A stretch of 13,769 bases of DNA from Peptococcaceae bacterium UBA5356 (GCA_002407935.1 DHPU01000024.1:1-13769); one strand, 5' to 3'. Positions 1 to 7,689 are shown, counted from the stretch's first letter. Notes: generated from the letters alone by a model not told the origin. Made by a program: numbers and translations.

Positions 1-30
1 TGTCCATATTTTGAGTAGCAGAAACAGAAG

Positions 31-1737
31 ATGATTATATCTATAGCTCAGTTAAATCCATATGTAGGTGATATTGCAGGAAATTTGACCAAGATGAAGG
101 AACTTTTATGGGAACAAAGTAAAAAGGGTACGGAGTTACTTGTTTTTCCGGAGCTATTTTTGGTGGGGTATCCGCCTAAAGGACTCTTGGAAAGGGCTTG
201 GTTTATCGCCAAGGTTCAGGAGGCAGTCGAAGATTTACGCCTTTTCTCGCAGGCTTTCCCGCAAGTGGGAATATTGTTTGGAGCGCCCAGACCCAATAAG
301 AAGACTAAGGGAAAAAGATTAACCAATGCTGCTATACTACTTTGTGGCGGGGAAATATTATTGGAGCAGGTTAAAACGCTGCTTCCTGCTTATGACCTAT
401 TTGATGAGACCAGGTATTTTGCCGCTGCGGCGGAAACACAGATAGTCGATTTCCGAGGAGAGAAGCTAGGTATTACTATTGGGGAGGATGCTTGGAATGA
501 TGCGCGGTTGTGGCCGCAGGATGAAGGGCGGCCGGCAGATCTTTTGGCAGACTTAAAGCAGAAAGGGGCGACTCTTTTTCTCAATTTGGCAGCTTCGCCT
601 TTTTACCGGGGCAAGGAGGAAATTATTTATAGTTTATTTAATCGTCATGTGCTGAAGCATCAAGTTCCTTTGGTATATGTTAACCAAGTGGGGGCTAATG
701 ATGAGTTGGTTTTTGAGGGTAGAAGTTTTTACCTGGATGGGCAGGGAAACCCGCTTGCCGTTTTAGCAGCTTTTCAGGAACAGGTTGTTACGATTAATAC
801 CAAGAGAAAGGTTAATCAGGAGCAGGAGCTAGGGCAGGTACAAGGGAAAAAAGGACAAGGGCAGGCGCCGGATCTGGTCGAACAGGTTTGTTTTGAGAAC
901 GAAATGGAAGGTGTATATGGGGCGTTAGTGTTAGGAATCAAGGATTATTTTCAAAAGTCTGGCCTGCAAAAAGCCTTAATCGGTCTTTCAGGCGGGATTG
1001 ACTCTGCGCTGGTTTGTTGTTTAGCTGTAGCGGCCTTGGGTAAGGAAAATGTGCTGGGTATCTCTATGCCCTCTCCTTTTTCGTCCAAGGGCAGTGTAGA
1101 TGATTCAAGGAGCTTAGCTGAAAACTTAGGGATTGAGTTGAAGGTTATCTCTATCTCACAGATTTATCAGGGTTATTTAGATACGCTGCAGGAGCATTTT
1201 GCGGGGAAACCGGCGGATCTTGCGGAGGAGAATCTGCAGGCGCGCATTCGAGGTAATTTGTTAATGGCTTTTTCGAATAAATTTGGTCATCTTGTTTTGA
1301 CTACGGGGAATAAGAGTGAGCTGGCGGTAGGCTATTGTACTTTGTACGGGGATATGAGCGGAGGGCTTGCTGTGCTTGCCGATTTGCCCAAGACGATGGT
1401 TTATCAATTGTCCCGTTATCTAAATAGGCAACAAAAAATAATTCCTCTGACGACGCTTGAAAAGGCGCCTTCGGCTGAGTTAAGGCCAGATCAAAAGGAT
1501 CAGGATAGTTTACCTCCTTATGAGCTTTTGGACAAGCTGCTTCATTTTTATCTTGATGAGGGGTACTCTCCCGAAGAACTAGTGCAGGGAGGTTATGATG
1601 CTGAAATAGTAAATTGGGTTGTGAGGGCGGTAGAGCGAAATGAGTATAAGAGAAGGCAGGCGGTAATGGGGCTAAAGGTTAATACCCCGCCGTTTCAGAT
1701 GGATAGAAGAATGCCTGTTGCGGCCAAACGATATTGA
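31..1737 (+). CDS. nadE: NAD+ synthetase, two-domain type with degenerate glutaminase site
   Basis: This enzyme converts deamido-NAD (nicotinate adenine dinucleotide) to NAD+ with ATP in the cytosol, the last step of NAD synthesis. Residues 1-270 form a nitrilase-like glutaminase domain: Glu41 in FPELFLVGYPP and Lys115 in the QVKTLLPAYDLFDETRYF stretch match two catalytic residues. The third, the nucleophilic Cys normally in an ICEDxW motif, is Gly151 here (IGEDAW, codon ggg at 481-483). Residues ~290-568 are the synthetase domain, with the PP-loop SGGIDS (320-325), TGNKSE (425-430), YCTLYGDMSGG (435-445) and the ELRPDQKDQDSLPPYE signature (483-498). A Gln/Gly/Lys-rich linker (~260-280) joins the domains. 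The 568-aa length is normal for the two-domain form. The ATG at 31 is the first start after an in-frame TAG at 16-18; its ribosome site is weak. Inference: the synthetase is intact, but glutamine hydrolysis is probably lost, so it may use free ammonia. Confidence 0.93.
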   Translation: MIISIAQLNPYVGDIAGNLTKMKELLWEQSKKGTELLVFPELFLVGYPPKGLLERAWFIAKVQEAVEDLRLFSQAFPQVGILFGAPRPNKKTKGKRLTNAAILLCGGEILLEQVKTLLPAYDLFDETRYFAAAAETQIVDFRGEKLGITIGEDAWNDARLWPQDEGRPADLLADLKQKGATLFLNLAASPFYRGKEEIIYSLFNRHVLKHQVPLVYVNQVGANDELVFEGRSFYLDGQGNPLAVLAAFQEQVVTINTKRKVNQEQELGQVQGKKGQGQAPDLVEQVCFENEMEGVYGALVLGIKDYFQKSGLQKALIGLSGGIDSALVCCLAVAALGKENVLGISMPSPFSSKGSVDDSRSLAENLGIELKVISISQIYQGYLDTLQEHFAGKPADLAEENLQARIRGNLLMAFSNKFGHLVLTTGNKSELAVGYCTLYGDMSGGLAVLADLPKTMVYQLSRYLNRQQKIIPLTTLEKAPSAELRPDQKDQDSLPPYELLDKLLHFYLDEGYSPEELVQGGYDAEIVNWVVRAVERNEYKRRQAVMGLKVNTPPFQMDRRMPVAAKRY

Positions 1738-1789
1738 TTTTCAAGTGGGAAGGGTGGTAAGAGGGAAGTATCAAGAAAGGTTAAAGAAG

Positions 1790-3073
1790 ATGAAAAAAAG
1801 CAAAGAAACAGAGCAAGGAAAGACAATAGGTAATAATAAGATGATGGAGCAAGAGAAGAAAATGGAACAAGAAAAGACAACAGATAATGAGAAGAAGCTA
1901 GATAATGAGAAGATGATAGAAAAAGAGGGGGGGTTTAGTTCCTTAGGAATCTCCTTAAGCTTAATTAATAAATTAACAAAGTTGGGGATTAGGGTACCGA
2001 CCCAGGTACAACAAGAAGCGCTGCCTGCTGTCTTAGCAAAGAAGAACTTGCTTGTGCAGTCTCCCACAGGAACCGGAAAGACGTTAGCCTATCTTTTACC
2101 TCTTTTAGAAAGGCTTAATTATGAAACAAAGGAAGTAGAGGTGCTGGTGCTTGTTCCTTCGCGTGAGTTAGCCTTTCAAGTAGTCCGGGTTATTCAGGCA
2201 CTGGCGGAAAAGCTGGTAGTGGTACCTTTGATTGGGGGGGCGAGTGCGGAGAGACAGGTGCAGTCTTTAAAAGAAAAACCCAAGATTGTCGTGGGGACAC
2301 CAGGTCGGGTGCTGGAATTTTTTAAAAAGAGAAAGATCAATGGACAAACGATTAAAACTATTGTCGTGGATGAAATTGATAAAATGTTAAGTGCAGGTTT
2401 TATGGGGGATGTTTTAACTATTTTTAAAAAGACCTTGCGGTCGCGGCAGGTACTCTTTTTTTCGGCTACGATACCGCACAATGTTCTGAGCGAAGCAGCG
2501 GAACTAATGACCACACCCCCTGATTTTATTCTGGTAAATAGTACGGGGACAGTTCCGGAGCAAATCAAGCATCTGTATTTTATGTGTGATAAGACGAGAA
2601 AACTTTTGACTTTGGATAAATTGTTAAGGATCTATCAACCGCAAAGAGCGATGATTTTTATTGGACGTAATGAAGGAGTCACTTTCTTGGCGGGACAGTT
2701 AAAGGAGAAGGGGCATCAGGTGGAAGGTCTTCATAGTGATCTTTCTCAGCTCAAACGGAAAAATCTGATCAGCGCTTTTCGAGAGGGGAAGGTTCCTCTG
2801 CTTGTTACGACGGATCTTTTAGCCAGAGGTATGGACATTGCCGGGATTGAGTATATTTTTAATTTTGATTTACCGCTCGATACCAAACATTATTTGCACC
2901 GAGTCGGTCGGACAGGACGGGCTGGAAAAGCGGGGACAGCCATAACTTTAGTTTCGGAGCAACAAAAGTATCTTCTTTATAAAATAGCCAGAGATCTGAA
3001 GATTACCTTAGAAGAGATGGGTTTGGATGGGCAAAAGGTGTTTCCTGTGCAGTACAGAAAAAGGAAGAGGTAA
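1790..3073 (+). CDS. DEAD-box-family ATP-dependent RNA helicase (DEID variant)
   Basis: This is a superfamily 2 RNA helicase that unwinds or remodels RNA with ATP in the cytosol. Numbered from the ATG at 1790 (427 aa): a Lys/Glu-rich low-complexity N-terminus (1-46), Q-motif region with Phe49 and PTQVQQEALP, motif I SPTGTGKT (91-98), Ia VPSRELA, GG, Ib TPGR, motif II DEID (194-197) instead of DEAD, motif III SAT (225-227), motif IV around MIFIGRN, motif V TTDLLARGMDIAG, and motif VI HRVGRTGRAG (370-379). It ends in a short basic tail with no extra RNA-binding domain. An upstream TTG at 1718 overlaps the end of nadE by 20 bases, but lacks a good ribosome site. The ATG at 1790 follows an AAAGG about 9 bases upstream and is preferred. 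It is probably cotranscribed with nadE. Family assignment is secure; the RNA target is unknown, and a CshA/RhlE-like role is only a guess. Confidence 0.92.
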   Translation: MKKSKETEQGKTIGNNKMMEQEKKMEQEKTTDNEKKLDNEKMIEKEGGFSSLGISLSLINKLTKLGIRVPTQVQQEALPAVLAKKNLLVQSPTGTGKTLAYLLPLLERLNYETKEVEVLVLVPSRELAFQVVRVIQALAEKLVVVPLIGGASAERQVQSLKEKPKIVVGTPGRVLEFFKKRKINGQTIKTIVVDEIDKMLSAGFMGDVLTIFKKTLRSRQVLFFSATIPHNVLSEAAELMTTPPDFILVNSTGTVPEQIKHLYFMCDKTRKLLTLDKLLRIYQPQRAMIFIGRNEGVTFLAGQLKEKGHQVEGLHSDLSQLKRKNLISAFREGKVPLLVTTDLLARGMDIAGIEYIFNFDLPLDTKHYLHRVGRTGRAGKAGTAITLVSEQQKYLLYKIARDLKITLEEMGLDGQKVFPVQYRKRKR

Positions 3074-3098
3074 AAGAGATAAAAGAGATAAAAGAGAT
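3072..3098 (+). repeat. Three tandem copies of a 9-bp unit at the helicase stop codon
   Basis: The unit AAAAGAGAT occurs three times head to tail without mismatch (3072-3080, 3081-3089, 3090-3098) and is followed by a run of seven A. The helicase stop codon TAA (3071-3073) overlaps the first copy. No hairpin forms because the strand is almost pure purine. It may be a slippage-made simple repeat; no function is evident. Confidence 0.85.
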
Positions 3099-3202
3099 AA
3101 AAAAACTGTGAATTAGCATGAATTATGTGGTAAAATAATTTAATAGGAAGGCAAGTAGATAAAAGGATGACAAGTTACAAGTTTAGACAGGGAGTGGTGA
3201 AA

Positions 3203-3547
3203 GTGGAAGAGTTGTATGGTAAGATGCAAGAATATTTACGAATGGATACGGAGATACCTTATCAGGAATTTAATGAGTATTATAAAAAGGTGATAGATTA
3301 TTTGGTATCCAACTTTGCAAAGATGGAGCAAGAGGAAAAAATTAAAGCAAAATATATTTTATCGATAGTGGAGAGTAATAGCGTGGCTCGGGCTCGGAGA
3401 AAAGGGCCTGAGATGAAAAAGCACAAGAAAATACAGGAAAAAACTTCGTTTTGGAGTAGTGCCATAATTTACAATTTAACTAAGGCTGGAATGTCTCAGC
3501 AGGAAATTGACGATGCTATACAGAAATTAAATCAGGAAAACGAGTAA
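3203..3547 (+). CDS. Unknown small helical protein, 114 aa
   Basis: I do not recognise a family. The protein is hydrophilic and predicted helical. An acidic/aromatic N-terminal half (MEELYGKMQEYLRMDTEIPY onward) leads to a basic stretch ARARRKGPEMKKHKK. The end, WSSAIIYNLTKAGMSQQEIDDAIQKL, looks like a helix-turn-helix or small helical bundle. There is no signal peptide or membrane segment. The GTG at 3203 is preferred because GGGAG (3190-3194) lies 8 bases upstream. An in-frame ATG at 3167 would add 12 residues, but the AAAGG next to it abuts the codon and AGGAAGG is about 15 bases away. It is the last gene before a clear terminator, 129 bases after the helicase, so it may be the end of that operon. 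The basic patch would suit nucleic-acid contact, which is inference only. Confidence 0.75.
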   Translation: MEELYGKMQEYLRMDTEIPYQEFNEYYKKVIDYLVSNFAKMEQEEKIKAKYILSIVESNSVARARRKGPEMKKHKKIQEKTSFWSSAIIYNLTKAGMSQQEIDDAIQKLNQENE

Positions 3548-3578
3548 TACATAATTTGACGCATATTGTATAAATTTC

Positions 3579-3604
3579 GCCGCCCTTTATTTAGGCGGTT
3601 TTTT
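3579..3604 (+). terminator. Rho-independent terminator after the 114-aa gene
   Basis: CCGCC (3580-3584) pairs with GGCGG (3594-3598) across a 9-base AT-rich loop, followed directly by six T (3599-3604). It lies 33 bases after the stop of the upstream gene and before the UPF0182 gene, so it separates two transcription units. Confidence 0.88.
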
Positions 3605-3613
3605 ACAATTTTG

Positions 3614-3622
3614 TGATATACT
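3614..3622 (+). promoter_or_regulatory. Possible extended -10 promoter for the UPF0182 gene
   Basis: TGATATACT fits the extended -10 pattern TGnTATAAT with one mismatch. A normally spaced -35 box is not seen, since that place is taken by the terminator's 3' arm. The site lies about 55 bases before the gene, just after a terminator, where a promoter is expected. Moderate to low certainty. Confidence 0.35.
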
Positions 3623-3677
3623 TAGGATGGATAGAGGTACAAATAGAAGTACACTATGATAGGAAGAGGTGAAAGGT

Positions 3678-6455
3678 TTGGCTGATATTTATGATTATCC
3701 ACCCGGAAAAGATCAATATAAAAAACCGCGGCTATTTAGTCCGGCTACGCGTAAATGGCTGATAATTTTTCTTTTATTTTTTCTTTATATGTTTCTTCGC
3801 TTTTTTGTTTCTTTCAAGCTGGATTGGACCTGGTTTAGTGTTTTGGGGTATGATGCGGTTTTTTGGCGTACCTTTACGGGAAAAGCCCTGGTTAGTTCCG
3901 GTCTTTTTACAGCGGCCTTTTTAATTACTTATTTAAATATTTATCTTATTTTCAGACTTTCCGGAAAGGCTTTTCGCCCTTGGCTATCTTTGGTTCCCGC
4001 TTTTTTTGTGGCTGTTTTGGCGGCAGGGAATGGAAGTCAGTTGTGGATGCAGATTCTCAAATATGTCCATGCGGAACCCTTTGGGATAACGGATCCCCAG
4101 TTTAATCTTGATATTGGTTTTTATGTTTTTAAATTGCCTGTTTTGTGGCTTATTTATCAAATTGTTAATGTTTTATTGTTGTTAAATATTATGCTGACGA
4201 TTCCTTTATATTTGTTTTTGTTATTGGGGAGAATGGAGTTTTCCGTCTGGTTTATCACTAAATGGAGTCTAACTAAGGAAGAAAAAAGAGGGTTTGCACA
4301 TATCGGTTTGTTGCTAGGACTTTTCTTGGCTTGGCAGGCAGTGCAGTATAAGTTGTCTGCTTTTGAACTGCTTTATTCTCAGGAAGGCTCAGTAATAGGG
4401 GCGGGAGCAGCTGACCTGGGGGCAAGGCTTCCGGTCTTTAATATCATGATGATTCTTTCACTGGTGGTGGGGATTTTCGTCTTTTTTACTATTCGTAAAA
4501 ATATAAAAAGGGCTTTTCTTTCTGTGCTAGTTTACTTTGTTTTAGCCGCTGTGCTTACCGGCTTTTTCCCGGGATTTTATCAGAAATTTGTCGTTGATCC
4601 TGATGAAATGGGCAAGGAACTGCCTTATTTGAAGCATAATATTAACTATACTCGTCAGGCTTATGGTTTAGCTAATCTTACTGAAGAGGAATACTCGGTG
4701 GGAGAGCTTACGGCGAAGGATATTAATGAAAATCGTGATATTATTGATAATATTCGTCTTTTGGATCATCGAGCCACCAAAAATATTTATGCGCAGCAGC
4801 AGGAAAACCGTTTTTATTATGAGTTTATGGATGTAGATATTGATCGCTATACTATTAATGGTAAACCTAAGCAGGTTTTTCTTGCGGCTCGCGAGCTTAA
4901 TAAAAAAGCTGTGGCGGAAAGCATGGGAACGTTTAATAACTTAATGTTCAAATATACGCATGGGTTTGGTTTAGTGATGAGCCAGGCTAATATGATGGAT
5001 AAAACCGGACTGCCTCAATATTTAATTAAGGATATTCCTCCTCGTTCGTCTATGGGAGAAGTTAAGGAACCACGCATTTATTTTGGGGAGGCAACGCACG
5101 ATAATATTATTGTGAATACTGGGTTGAAAGAGTATGATTATCCTTTGGGGGATGATAATCAGGAATATCTTTACCAAGGGAAAAAGGGGATTCCGTTGAC
5201 TTTTTTGAACAAAGTTTTTTTATCTTTGCGGGATACACAGTTCCGGTATTTTCTTTCCGACTATATCACTGCTGAAAGTCAATATTTGGAGACACGTAAT
5301 ATTAAAGAGCGGGTGAAAAGAATTGCGCCTTTTCTTAGCTATGATCAGGATCCTTATCTGGTATTGAGCCAGGAGGGTGATCTTTATTATTTATTGGATG
5401 CCTATACGGTTACAGATAAATATCCTTATTCTCAAGCGGTGGATAAAAAAGGTGGTTTCAACTATATCCGTAATAGTGTCAAGATCGTAATGAACGCCTA
5501 TTCAGGTGAGGTGGATTTTTATCTTTTTGATGAAGAAGATCCTTTAATTAAGGTATATAGTAACATTTATCCTACTCTTTTTAAGAATAAGGAGGAAATG
5601 CCGGAAGAATTAAGGGCGCACATTCGCTATCCTGAGGACATTTTTAATATCCAATCGCTGATGCTGAGAGATTATCATATGATTAATCCTTCGGTCTTTT
5701 TCACGCGGGAGGACAAGTGGGAGTTGGGCGAAGAAGTTTACTGGGACAAATTACAGACCCAGGAGGCCTTCTACAGTATTATTCGTTTACCCGGTGAGGA
5801 GCAGGAGGAATTTGTAATAATGCGGGTCTTTACCCCGAGTAAGAAGAAAAATATGGTTTCTTGGTTGGCCGCCCGCTCTGATGGAGAGAACTATGGCAAG
5901 CTGCTCCTGTATAAATTCCCCAAGGGAGTACAGGTACCGGGTACGGCGCAAGTAGAGTCCCAGATTGATCAGGATCCAGGGATTTCGGCTCAATTATCTT
6001 TATGGGAACGGGGCGGAAGTAAGGTTCTTAGGGGAAATCTCCTCGTATATCCTTTAGCCGGGTCACTCTTGTATGTAGAGCCGTTGTATATTGAAGCCGA
6101 GCAAACAAAGTATCCTCAGCTTAAAAAAGTTTTTGCCTATTACAAAGATACGATTGTAATGGAGGATACGCTGGAGCAAGCTTTAACGAGCATTTTTGGC
6201 GGTAGTGCCGGGAGAAAGGGTACGTCTGCCGAGGGAGGTAATACTGGGAAAGAAGGAAATGCCGGGAGAGGAGAATATATCGGGTTAGAAGAACAAGCGG
6301 AAAATACAGAGCGTCTCCGACCCTTGGTGAAGCGTTTGGCAGAGTTACAAAAGCAAGGTAAAGAAAAAATGCAAGCCGGGGATTGGGCTGGGTATGGTCA
6401 GGTTCAGCAAGAAATGGAGTCGGTGATTAAAGAAATAGTTGAAGGGCTTAACTAA
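3678..6455 (+). CDS. UPF0182 (COG1615) large integral membrane protein, 925 aa
   Basis: This belongs to the uncharacterised UPF0182 family of ~900-1000 aa membrane proteins. The N-terminal third carries about seven membrane segments (roughly residues 27-46, 71-93, 103-120, 155-184, 206-222, 253-272, 280-300). A long soluble domain follows, probably extracytoplasmic. Recognisable family stretches are DPQFNLDIGFYVFKLP, the PYLKHNINYTRQAYGL block, YTHGFGLVMSQAN, EPRIYFGE and EYDYPLGDDNQEY. Near residues 838-870 a Gly/Lys/Glu-rich linker (GGSAGRKGTSAEGG and on) precedes a conserved C-terminal helix ending in MQAGDWAGYGQVQQEMESV. The TTG at 3678 is preferred: AGAGGTGA (3665-3672) sits 5 bases before it. 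A GTG at 3669 would lie inside that ribosome site. The molecular function is unknown for the whole family. It is the first gene of a unit that leads into lepB. Confidence 0.92.
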   Translation: MADIYDYPPGKDQYKKPRLFSPATRKWLIIFLLFFLYMFLRFFVSFKLDWTWFSVLGYDAVFWRTFTGKALVSSGLFTAAFLITYLNIYLIFRLSGKAFRPWLSLVPAFFVAVLAAGNGSQLWMQILKYVHAEPFGITDPQFNLDIGFYVFKLPVLWLIYQIVNVLLLLNIMLTIPLYLFLLLGRMEFSVWFITKWSLTKEEKRGFAHIGLLLGLFLAWQAVQYKLSAFELLYSQEGSVIGAGAADLGARLPVFNIMMILSLVVGIFVFFTIRKNIKRAFLSVLVYFVLAAVLTGFFPGFYQKFVVDPDEMGKELPYLKHNINYTRQAYGLANLTEEEYSVGELTAKDINENRDIIDNIRLLDHRATKNIYAQQQENRFYYEFMDVDIDRYTINGKPKQVFLAARELNKKAVAESMGTFNNLMFKYTHGFGLVMSQANMMDKTGLPQYLIKDIPPRSSMGEVKEPRIYFGEATHDNIIVNTGLKEYDYPLGDDNQEYLYQGKKGIPLTFLNKVFLSLRDTQFRYFLSDYITAESQYLETRNIKERVKRIAPFLSYDQDPYLVLSQEGDLYYLLDAYTVTDKYPYSQAVDKKGGFNYIRNSVKIVMNAYSGEVDFYLFDEEDPLIKVYSNIYPTLFKNKEEMPEELRAHIRYPEDIFNIQSLMLRDYHMINPSVFFTREDKWELGEEVYWDKLQTQEAFYSIIRLPGEEQEEFVIMRVFTPSKKKNMVSWLAARSDGENYGKLLLYKFPKGVQVPGTAQVESQIDQDPGISAQLSLWERGGSKVLRGNLLVYPLAGSLLYVEPLYIEAEQTKYPQLKKVFAYYKDTIVMEDTLEQALTSIFGGSAGRKGTSAEGGNTGKEGNAGRGEYIGLEEQAENTERLRPLVKRLAELQKQGKEKMQAGDWAGYGQVQQEMESVIKEIVEGLN

Positions 6456-6476
6456 TTTTTAATTTTCCGGTATACT
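6448..6476 (+). promoter_or_regulatory. Sigma-A-type promoter for lepB
   Basis: TTAACT (6448-6453) and TATACT (6471-6476) are separated by exactly 17 bases; they match TTGACA at 4 of 6 and TATAAT at 5 of 6 positions. The -35 box overlaps the end of the UPF0182 gene (its stop is at 6453-6455). The start codon of lepB is about 40 bases further on, so lepB and its neighbour can be transcribed apart from the upstream gene. Confidence 0.6.
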
Positions 6477-6516
6477 AAGAGAGTGTGAAATTATATAGTT
6501 GGGAAGTGGTGTTATT

Positions 6517-7038
6517 TTGTCAATTGATAGACAGGAAATAAAAGAATGGCTAATTACGATTTTAACGGCTTTAGTTTTAGTGGTGCTGATCAGAACATTT
6601 CTTCTTGATAGCAGGGTTGTTCCCACTCCTTCGATGGTACCAAGTATACAATGCTGGGATCGGCTTTTTGTAGAGAAGGTTACCCATCGTGTTCAAGGCT
6701 TAGAGCGGGGAGATGTCGTTGTTTTTGTACCTCCCATACAGTCAGGGTTGAAGGATGATTTAATTAAACGGTTAATTGGACTCCCGGGTGATACAGTGGA
6801 AATGAAAGACGGAAAGCTTTATGTTAATAATGAACCACAGGAAGAACCATATTTGGCGGAGCCGATCCAATATGAATTTCCTATTATAACGGTTCCCGAA
6901 GGGAAGATGTTTGTACTGGGTGATAATCGGAATCGCTCTTATGATTCCCATGAGTGGGGCTTCGCTGAACTGGATAGTGTGAAAGGAAAAGCCCTCTTTA
7001 CGTATTGGCCTTTGAACAGGATGAAATATTGGAGATAG
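6517..7038 (+). CDS. lepB: Signal peptidase I
   Basis: This membrane-bound serine protease removes signal peptides from exported proteins on the outer face of the cytoplasmic membrane. Numbered from the TTG at 6517 (173 aa): one N-terminal membrane anchor (WLITILTALVLVVLIRTFLL, 11-30), catalytic Ser39 in PTPSMVPS, box C GDVVVFVPP, catalytic Lys84 in LIKRLIGLPGD, and box E GDNRNRSYDSHEWG (135-148). The single-anchor, short form is typical of Gram-positive Sip enzymes. The TTG at 6517 has AAGTGGTG ending 5 bases before it; a TTG at 6499 would add six residues and has no ribosome site. The next gene starts two bases after the stop, so they are translationally coupled. The family call is secure. 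Confidence 0.95.
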   Translation: MSIDRQEIKEWLITILTALVLVVLIRTFLLDSRVVPTPSMVPSIQCWDRLFVEKVTHRVQGLERGDVVVFVPPIQSGLKDDLIKRLIGLPGDTVEMKDGKLYVNNEPQEEPYLAEPIQYEFPIITVPEGKMFVLGDNRNRSYDSHEWGFAELDSVKGKALFTYWPLNRMKYWR

Positions 7039-7040
7039 AA

Positions 7041-7490
7041 ATGAGTAAAAGAATTATTGTTGATGCGGATGCCTGTCCAAAACCTGTCAGGGAAATTATT
7101 ACGACTTTGACCAAAACTTATGCCTGGGAAATGGTTACGGTGGCTTCTTTTAATCATCAGATTAGTGGGGAACAGCATCATGTGATTGTCGGCAATGAAC
7201 CACAGGCAGCAGATTTGGCTGTTTTGCAGTTGACAGGCAAAGGGGATCTGGTTGTAACCCAAGATTGGGGTTTAGCTGCATTGGTGATGAGTAAAGGAGC
7301 CCAAGCTATTTCGCCTCGTGGTATCATTTATGAGGAAAAAAAGATGGATTTTCTTTTGGAGGAACGTTATTTAAAGGCAAAATTCCGGCGGCAAGGAGGA
7401 AAAACGAAAGGCCCCGCAGCTTGGTGTAAAGAAGATACTGAACGTTTTCAAAATAAGTTGGAAAAGTTATTAAACACCTCTTTCTGTTAA
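7041..7490 (+). CDS. YaiI/YqxD family protein (DUF188), 149 aa
   Basis: This is a conserved bacterial protein of unknown role with a PIN-like nuclease fold by family assignment. Family signs are the N-terminal VDADACPKPVREII, the central VTQDWGLAALVMSKGA with the Asp expected for the acidic site, and the SPRGIIY turn. A basic C-terminal part (KFRRQGGKTKGP) follows. The length fits the family (~150 aa). The ATG at 7041 is chosen over an upstream in-frame start at 7005, because the GGAG at 7032-7035 in the end of lepB is 5 bases away and the VDADACP motif then falls near the N-terminus, as usual. It is coupled to lepB with a 2-base gap. Nuclease activity has not been inferred from residues beyond the conserved aspartates. 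Confidence 0.92.
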   Translation: MSKRIIVDADACPKPVREIITTLTKTYAWEMVTVASFNHQISGEQHHVIVGNEPQAADLAVLQLTGKGDLVVTQDWGLAALVMSKGAQAISPRGIIYEEKKMDFLLEERYLKAKFRRQGGKTKGPAAWCKEDTERFQNKLEKLLNTSFC

Positions 7491-7577
7491 AAAAAGAGGA
7501 CGAGTAGCTCCTACAAAAAGGGCAACAACAGACCGTAGGCCATGAAAAGCTCTTTGAAGTAGGGGCTTTTTTATTTT
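7477..7577 (+). terminator. Multi-hairpin terminator region after the DUF188 gene
   Basis: Three local pairings can be drawn. CCTCTTT (7477-7483) pairs with AAAGAGG (7493-7499) around the stop codon. CCTAC (7510-7514) pairs with GTAGG (7535-7539). AAAAGCTC (7545-7552) pairs with GGGCTTTT (7563-7570), followed by a T run through 7572, and is the likely terminator. An alternative long-range 9-bp helix with one G-U pair joins AGCTCCTAC (7506-7514) with GTAGGGGCT (7559-7567) and would disrupt the other two. This looks more elaborate than a simple terminator. I could not match it to a riboswitch class by eye. Confidence 0.65.
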
Positions 7578-7689
7578 TGAGCATAATCCCGGTTATTTTA
7601 GTTAGTTATTTTAGTCATGCACTTCTTTTCATGCTTTGACATAGTAATAAAGGAGATTGGAGAAAAAAAGAGGAAGGTGGCGAGAAGCT

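Noticed and set aside
1718..1789. Upstream TTG start for the helicase giving 24 more residues and overlap with nadE
   Set aside because: No ribosome site precedes it, the added residues are basic filler inside and just after the nadE end, and the ATG at 1790 has an AAAGG at workable spacing.
1695..2067. Reverse-strand ORFs rich in Ser, Phe and Leu opposite the helicase N-terminus
   Set aside because: They are the complement of the purine-rich Lys/Glu coding stretch, lack ribosome sites and show no family features.
3556..3574. TTGACG followed by TATAAA as a promoter
   Set aside because: The boxes are only about 7 bases apart and lie directly before a terminator, so a sigma-A promoter is not credible.
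7636..7646. TTGACA and CATAGTA before the cluster, resembling -35 of sigma-A and -10 of a sporulation sigma factor
   Set aside because: The TTGACA has no -10 at 16-18 bases, and CATAGTA has no matching -35 at a proper distance. The sites overlap each other and are too weak to call.
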